A stretch of 64,000 nucleotides of DNA. Origin: Chryseobacterium echinoideorum (GTDB lineage Bacteria > Bacteroidota > Bacteroidia > Flavobacteriales > Weeksellaceae). The position numbers and the translations under genes are program-made. The stretch covers positions 1-64,000 of the forward strand of contig NZ_VKNW01000009.1 of the NCBI RefSeq assembly GCF_007474535.1. The letters run 5' to 3'. Below the pieces are notes generated by a model. That model made no database searches. It was given only the letters and a program-made list of their open reading frames with translations, and was not told the DNA's origin. Within the stretch, counting starts at the first letter, position 1; each line of letters starts with the position of its first letter. Positions 59,922 to 64,000 of the stretch are shown here, one piece after another.

Positions 59922-60325
59922 TTAATCAATATTTATTGTGATGGGTAGTTTAAACCTAAACCGGTATTCCGTTAAGTTTTGCAGGCTTCCATTTGGTTTT
60001 TGATATTTTTTTCAGAGTACGTGCCATTTCCTTATTCATTGACTTATTGGCACCAATCGTTGTAATTTCGGTAATTGAACCTTGCTGATCTATAACAAAT
60101 CTCACTTCTGATTTTATCTGTCCTTTACCCGCTACCTTTTCTATCTTGAAAGTTTCAGTAAATTTTTTTCGAAAAGCATTCAATCCACCCGGATATTCTG
60201 CCTTGTCCGCAAGGTTTTCGTAAACTGTATTTTTCAGTACTTTCTTTTTCCTGATTCTGTATTACCTCCTGAGAAAACAAGGTCATAGAACCTAGGAATG
60301 CCAATAGAATAAACGTTTTTTTCAT
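59922..60325 (-). pseudogene. TonB-C domain mini-protein, two frameshifts
   Basis: A paralogue of the gene at 57567-58040, broken by two single-base insertions. Frame 1 gives the signal peptide and linker (MKKTFILLAFLGSMTLFSQE, start 60325) up to STEK. One extra A in the A5 run (T5 at 60230-60234 on the plus strand) shifts the frame; removing it restores NTVYENLADKAEYPGG, then LNAFRKKF and WKPAKLNGIPV. Near 59958-59961 one extra T makes a stop after PV; removing it restores RFKLPITINID and the stop at 59922. Sequencing error at homopolymers is the alternative. Confidence 0.82.
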
Positions 60326-60333
60326 AAATATTT

Positions 60334-61536
60334 TTAGTTTAAATTCAAATCCTGCGCAATCAGCCAAGCCTCACTCCAGCAAGCCTGAAAATTAAAACCA
60401 CCAGTTACGGCATCAATGTTTAAAACTTCCCCTGCAATATAGAAATTCTGAAGAATTTTCGAAGACATATTTTTAAAATTAATTTCCTTTAAATCTACAC
60501 CACCTGCTGTTACAAATTCATCTTTAAAAGTCGATTTTCCGGTTACATTAAATTTCTTTTTGCATAAATTTTCCACAACTGTCTGCATTTCTTTTCCTGA
60601 AATTTGTGCGACTTGTTTGTTTAAATTAATATTTGAAACTTCTAAAACTCTTTGCCAGAAACGATTTGTTACATCAAAAATTTTCGCTTGTCCTATAGTT
60701 TTTTTAGGGTTGGATATTTTAAAATTCTGAAACAGTTCTTCTGCTTCACCCATGTCTTTTGAGATAAAATTTACTTCAATCTCAAAATTGTATTTCACTT
60801 TTGCCAAATTAATTGCTTCCCAAGCCGAGATTTTAAGAATTGCAGGTCCCGAAAGTCCCCAATGTGTAATTAATAATGGTCCGCTTTCTTCAGTTTTCAG
60901 TTTTGGAATAGATGTTTCTGCCACTTCGAAACTCGTTCCTGCCAAATCTTTCAGCAGCGGATCTTTAATATTGAAGGTGAAAAGAGAAGGAACTAAATCA
61001 ATGATTTTATGTCCTAAATTTTGAATCATTTTTAAAGATTTCGGGGAACTTCCTGTTGTATAAATTACGAAATCAGTTTCAAAATCGCCTAAACTTGTTT
61101 TTACTATATATTTTTCATTCAGTTTTTCAATTTCTTTTACCGAACATTTGGTTTTTACTTCAACATTTTTCTGTTGAATTTCATTCAGAAAAGTATTGAT
61201 AATGGTCTGCGAAGAATTGCTTTCAGGAAAAACTCTATTATCATTTTCGATCTTTAACGAGATTTTTCGGTTTTCAAACCACTCCATTGTATCTCCCGGC
61301 TGAAATTTGGTGAATACACTTAGCAATTCTTTGTTTCCGCGTGGGTAAAACTGTACCAGTTCTCTCGGATCAAAACACGCATGGGTAACATTACAGCGTC
61401 CGCCTCCCGAAATTTTTACTTTCTGAAGAACATCTGAATTTTGTTCCAGTATCGTGATTTTATATTTCTTTTCGTCCAGATTTGCAGCGCAGAAAAAACC
61501 TGATGCACCACCCCCGATAATGATTATTTGCTTCAT
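60334..61536 (-). CDS. HI0933-family NAD(P)/FAD-dependent oxidoreductase
   Basis: A 400-residue flavoprotein with N-terminal FAD-binding GGGASGFFCA (7-16), KISGGGRCNVTH (about 42-53, the HI0933 signature) and a C-terminal FAD segment GEVLNIDAVTGGFNFQACWSEAWL. It belongs to the YhiN/BaiN family, whose bacterial substrates are mostly unknown (a gut member reduces steroid enoates). A TAGTTTTG box (61571-61578, minus strand) precedes it. The TonB-C pseudogene follows 8 bp after its stop, so the two may have shared a transcript. Confidence 0.93.
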   Translation of the reverse strand: MKQIIIIGGGASGFFCAANLDEKKYKITILEQNSDVLQKVKISGGGRCNVTHACFDPRELVQFYPRGNKELLSVFTKFQPGDTMEWFENRKISLKIENDNRVFPESNSSQTIINTFLNEIQQKNVEVKTKCSVKEIEKLNEKYIVKTSLGDFETDFVIYTTGSSPKSLKMIQNLGHKIIDLVPSLFTFNIKDPLLKDLAGTSFEVAETSIPKLKTEESGPLLITHWGLSGPAILKISAWEAINLAKVKYNFEIEVNFISKDMGEAEELFQNFKISNPKKTIGQAKIFDVTNRFWQRVLEVSNINLNKQVAQISGKEMQTVVENLCKKKFNVTGKSTFKDEFVTAGGVDLKEINFKNMSSKILQNFYIAGEVLNIDAVTGGFNFQACWSEAWLIAQDLNLN

Positions 61537-61570
61537 AAATTAGTAATCTTATGCTGAAGATTATTTTTGC

Positions 61571-61578
61571 AAAACTAC
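61571..61578 (-). promoter_or_regulatory. -7 promoter box (TAGTTTTG) for the HI0933 flavoprotein
   Basis: Exact TAnnTTTG on the minus strand, 34 bp upstream of the start codon. Confidence 0.5.
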
Positions 61579-61696
61579 AATTTTTATAAACCATCTTATT
61601 TGAGTAATTTTGAGGAATATAATTTCATAAACTTTGAGACAAAAATCTTAAAAGTATCAGATACTTATATGTCTATATTTTAAAACAAATTTTTAA

Positions 61697-62191
61697 ATGA
61701 TATTCTACCATAAATTCGAAGTTCGTTGGAGTGATCTTGATGCCAACAAGCATTTAGCAAATTCATCTTATGTTCAGTACTGTGCGCAAACCAGAATGGC
61801 TTTTATGAAGCAGGAAAAAATGGGCGTTACCCAAATGAGCCGATGGGGAATTGGCCCGGTGATTATGCATGAAAGATTTTCTTTTTTTAAAGAAATATTT
61901 GCAGATCAGACCGTGATTGTAAGTCTGGAAATTGATGCCTGTGCTGAAGATTCTTCTATTTATCGTTTTGTGCACAAATTTTATCTTCCCGATGGTTCGC
62001 ACTGTGCTACAGCAGAAGCAACCGGCGTGTGGATTGATACGATGCTGAGAAAAATGACAACGCCACCGGATGATGTGGTAGAAGCAATCAATAAATATAA
62101 GTCTCCTGAAACAGTGGTCTTAACAAAAGAAGATTTTAAAAAACTTCCTTTCCGTCCGGAAAATATTGATCCGCAAGCGTTCAATGTATAA
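61697..62191 (+). CDS. Acyl-CoA thioesterase, hotdog fold (4HBT)
   Basis: A 164-residue cytosolic thioesterase of the 4HBT/FatA-like class. FEVRWSDLDANKHLANSSYVQYC contains the catalytic Asp (near 15) and the Asn-His of the hotdog helix, followed by VIMHERFSFFKEI. It cleaves acyl-CoA or acyl-ACP; chain preference is unknown. thiL follows 77 bp downstream. Confidence 0.92.
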   Translation: MIFYHKFEVRWSDLDANKHLANSSYVQYCAQTRMAFMKQEKMGVTQMSRWGIGPVIMHERFSFFKEIFADQTVIVSLEIDACAEDSSIYRFVHKFYLPDGSHCATAEATGVWIDTMLRKMTTPPDDVVEAINKYKSPETVVLTKEDFKKLPFRPENIDPQAFNV

Positions 62192-62268
62192 ACTCAAAGT
62201 GCAAGATTTAAAGCTGGTAAAACATCTATCATCTAACTTTCTGCATCCAACAATAATAATTAAAATTT

Positions 62269-63333
62269 ATGTTTGAAGATAAAAATCCACAACTAACACC
62301 GATTTCGAAATTAGGAGAATTCGGATTGATAAAGCATTTAACGGAATTTTTTCCTTTATCCAACGAATCTTCTGAGGTTGGAGTAGGAGATGATGCTGCA
62401 GTAGTCAATCCCGGAAACAAAAAAGTAGTTTTAACAACCGATGTTTTGGCAGAAGGGGTTCATTTCAATTTAGGATATGTTCCGTTGAAACATTTAGGCT
62501 ACAAAGCGGTGGTGGTAAACCTAAGTGATATTGCAGCAATGAATGCAACTCCAACACAGATTTTGGTTTCTTTGGCAGTTTCCAACCGTTTTCCCGTGGA
62601 AGCTTTAGAAGAAATTTACGCTGGAATTCAGGCTGCCTGTGGAAGATATAAAGTAGACTTAATTGGCGGAGACACAACAAGCTCCAATTCCGGTTTGGTG
62701 ATGAGCATTACAGCAGTTGGAATCGAGAATGAAGAAAATATTGTGAAAAGAAATGGTGCGAAACCCAACGACTTACTTGTCGTAACAGGTGATTTGGGGG
62801 GAGCGTATATGGGACTTCAGGTTTTGGAAAGAGAACATGCTGTTTTCTTGGCGGATCCCAATATGCAGCCTGAAATGGAAGGCTTCGACTATATTTTGGA
62901 AAGACAATTGAAGCCGGAAGCAAGAACAGATGTCAAAGGAATTTTGGAACAATTGGACATCAAGCCAACGTCTATGATTGATATTTCAGACGGTTTGGCT
63001 TCGGAAATTCTGCATCTATCTGATCAGTCAAAAGTTGGTTTCAGATTGTATGAAGAGAAAATTCCGATGGATAACTTAACGATTACTACAGCGGATGATT
63101 TTAATCTGAATCCTGTAATGACAGCTTTAAGCGGTGGAGAAGATTACGAATTACTATTCACAATTTCGCCGAATGATTTTGATAAAATAAAAAACCATCC
63201 AGATTTTACCATCATCGGTCATGCTGTTGAAAAAGAAGACGGGAATCTTATGGTGGCAAGAGGTTCTAATCAATTGGTTGCGTTGACGGCGCAAGGGTGG
63301 GATGCCTTTTTAGGCAATCAAAAAGAAGATTAA
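62269..63333 (+). CDS. thiL: Thiamine-monophosphate kinase
   Basis: Last step of thiamine diphosphate synthesis: phosphorylates thiamine monophosphate with ATP. The 354 residues show the AIR-synthase-like fold: VGVGDDAAVVNP (about 38-49), TTDVLAEGVHF, LSDIAAMNATP, IGGDTTSS and SMIDISDGLASEI with the Mg-binding Asps, and the C-terminal LSGGEDYELLFT. Standard length. No TPP riboswitch is visible in the 77-bp leader. Confidence 0.96.
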   Translation: MFEDKNPQLTPISKLGEFGLIKHLTEFFPLSNESSEVGVGDDAAVVNPGNKKVVLTTDVLAEGVHFNLGYVPLKHLGYKAVVVNLSDIAAMNATPTQILVSLAVSNRFPVEALEEIYAGIQAACGRYKVDLIGGDTTSSNSGLVMSITAVGIENEENIVKRNGAKPNDLLVVTGDLGGAYMGLQVLEREHAVFLADPNMQPEMEGFDYILERQLKPEARTDVKGILEQLDIKPTSMIDISDGLASEILHLSDQSKVGFRLYEEKIPMDNLTITTADDFNLNPVMTALSGGEDYELLFTISPNDFDKIKNHPDFTIIGHAVEKEDGNLMVARGSNQLVALTAQGWDAFLGNQKED

Positions 63334-63361
63334 AAAAAAATTATTTAATTTTAAATATTGT

Positions 63362-63391
63362 AAACCGCTGCAATTTTGTAGTGGTTTTTGT
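63362..63391 (+). terminator. Terminator of thiL
   Basis: AAACCGCTGCA pairs with TGTAGTGGTTT through two G-T wobbles, then a T run. Confidence 0.75.
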
Positions 63392-63426
63392 TTTAAATAA
63401 TTAATTTGCAATTGAAAAATCGGTTG

Positions 63427-63825
63427 ATGAAATTGTTAATTTATGCTCTTTTCTTATTCATTATGTCTTGTCAAGGAATCAATCAAAATGATGTTTATGG
63501 CAAGTATTCGCCCATGTCATATAAAAACACTTTTGATACATTAATTATTAAAAAAGAAGGTAAATATAGAAGGGTGGTTTATGATAAAATGGAAACAAAA
63601 CTTTTAGATTATGAGTCTACATATAGTTTAGAGGGTAATTTAATTAATTTTGATAGTTTCTATTTTAATCTAGATAAAGATTTAGTTGCTTTCCCAAATG
63701 ATGTTAAAGATGTTGATATGACTTTTACAACATATTTTGAAGAAATTGATGGAAATGTAAGCCTTTGTTTTGGCTATCATGAAGGAGAAAATTGCTATAA
63801 AAAAAATATAGTGTTAGATAAATAA
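63427..63825 (+). CDS. Small lipoprotein of unknown function
   Basis: The 132-residue lipoprotein has signal peptide MKLLIYALFLFIMSC with lipobox Cys15. The mature part is beta-rich, like small lipocalin-type or copper-resistance-like folds (VYGKYSPMSYKNTFDTLIIKKEGKY), but no family is recognised. Codon use is more AT-rich than its neighbours. The frame is open to a TTG at 63406; the ATG at 63427 begins the signal peptide. Confidence 0.75.
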   Translation: MKLLIYALFLFIMSCQGINQNDVYGKYSPMSYKNTFDTLIIKKEGKYRRVVYDKMETKLLDYESTYSLEGNLINFDSFYFNLDKDLVAFPNDVKDVDMTFTTYFEEIDGNVSLCFGYHEGENCYKKNIVLDK

Positions 63826-63826
63826 A

Positions 63827-63856
63827 AAATCCAGCTCAAAAATGAACTGGATTTCG
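63827..63856. terminator. Bidirectional terminator between the lipoprotein and pepT
   Basis: AAATCCAG pairs with CTGGATTT around a loop, with A and weak T runs. The two genes are convergent. Confidence 0.75.
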
Positions 63857-63873
63857 ACTTATATTTTAATATT

Positions 63874-64000
63874 CTACGCTTTCACAATATTCACAATTAC
63901 CTCAACCGCTTTCTCCATACTTTCCAAAGCTACATATTCATACGGTCCGTGAAAATTCATTCCACCGGCAAAAATATTCGGACAAGGCAATCCCATATAG
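63874..64000 (-). CDS. pepT: Peptidase T, C-terminal part (partial)
   Basis: The last 41 codons run into the window edge on the minus strand: [20 protein letters not shown], then [17 protein letters not shown] and VKA-stop. This is the C-terminus of peptidase T (M20B tripeptide aminopeptidase), whose family ends with a metal-ligand His in a GG-NFHG motif followed by the SMEKAVEV helix. The start lies beyond position 64000. Confidence 0.88.
   Translation of the reverse strand, partial: YMGLPCPNIFAGGMNFHGPYEYVALESMEKAVEVIVNIVKA

Noticed and set aside
62192-62268. TPP riboswitch upstream of thiL
   Set aside because: The 77-bp leader lacks the CUGAGA core motif and is too short.

Overview
The window is a stretch of chromosome from a flavobacterium, most likely a Chryseobacterium or close Weeksellaceae relative. 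The evidence is a strongly AT-rich sequence, recurrent TAnnTTTG -7 promoter boxes with no Shine-Dalgarno signals, typical gene content (SpmA/SpmB fusion, HI0933 flavoprotein, GldN-free housekeeping blocks, 2TM proteins, TonB-C mini-proteins) and a class A beta-lactamase of the CIA/CGA type. Nearly all of it is ordinary core genome; the species is not resolved.

Layout. 1-122: 3' end of a 5S rRNA (tail of an rRNA operon) and its terminator. 276-2355 (-): idi, a secreted protein and gcvT as one operon. 2594-7699: HAD protein, D-3-phosphoglycerate dehydrogenase, mscL, NAD(P)HX repair enzyme and two lipoproteins. 7747-13679 (-): acidic mini-protein, membrane protein, 3-hydroxybutyryl-CoA dehydrogenase, class A beta-lactamase, an unlisted 54-residue membrane protein, and a secreted GH5 enzyme with a C-terminal carbohydrate-binding module. 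13815-21656: methyltransferase, ferritin, ychF, TSP3-type lipoprotein, AraC regulator with SDR, aminotransferase, AIM24-like protein.

21657-24974 is the only clearly accessory part: a decayed intergenic stretch, an IS110-family element with a long non-coding leader, then two 2TM proteins and a LytTR regulator without a kinase. 25048-36963: mnmA, clpC, glycosyltransferase, bestrophin, CBS protein with NAD kinase, fbaA, accD. 37114-41194: SpmAB operon, then an ExbB-ExbD-TonB operon. 42118-51000: DUF885 peptidase, nth/bcp divergent pair, FKBP, and the tolC-sprT-manC-GNAT operon. 51029-64000: folC, two identical tRNA-Val genes, sufE with two glycosyltransferases, mutS, thioredoxin-fold proteins, a doubly frameshifted TonB-C pseudogene, an HI0933 flavoprotein, thiL and the C-terminus of pepT.

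The most interesting item is the IS110 element (about 22074-23408). Its roughly 220-nt leader upstream of the transposase carries a TATGTTTG promoter box and folds by hand into two stem-loops. Their loop strands match the element ends and flank next to an AA core in the way known for IS110 bridge RNAs. This is a hand-built model, with one end of the element still ambiguous by 9 bp.
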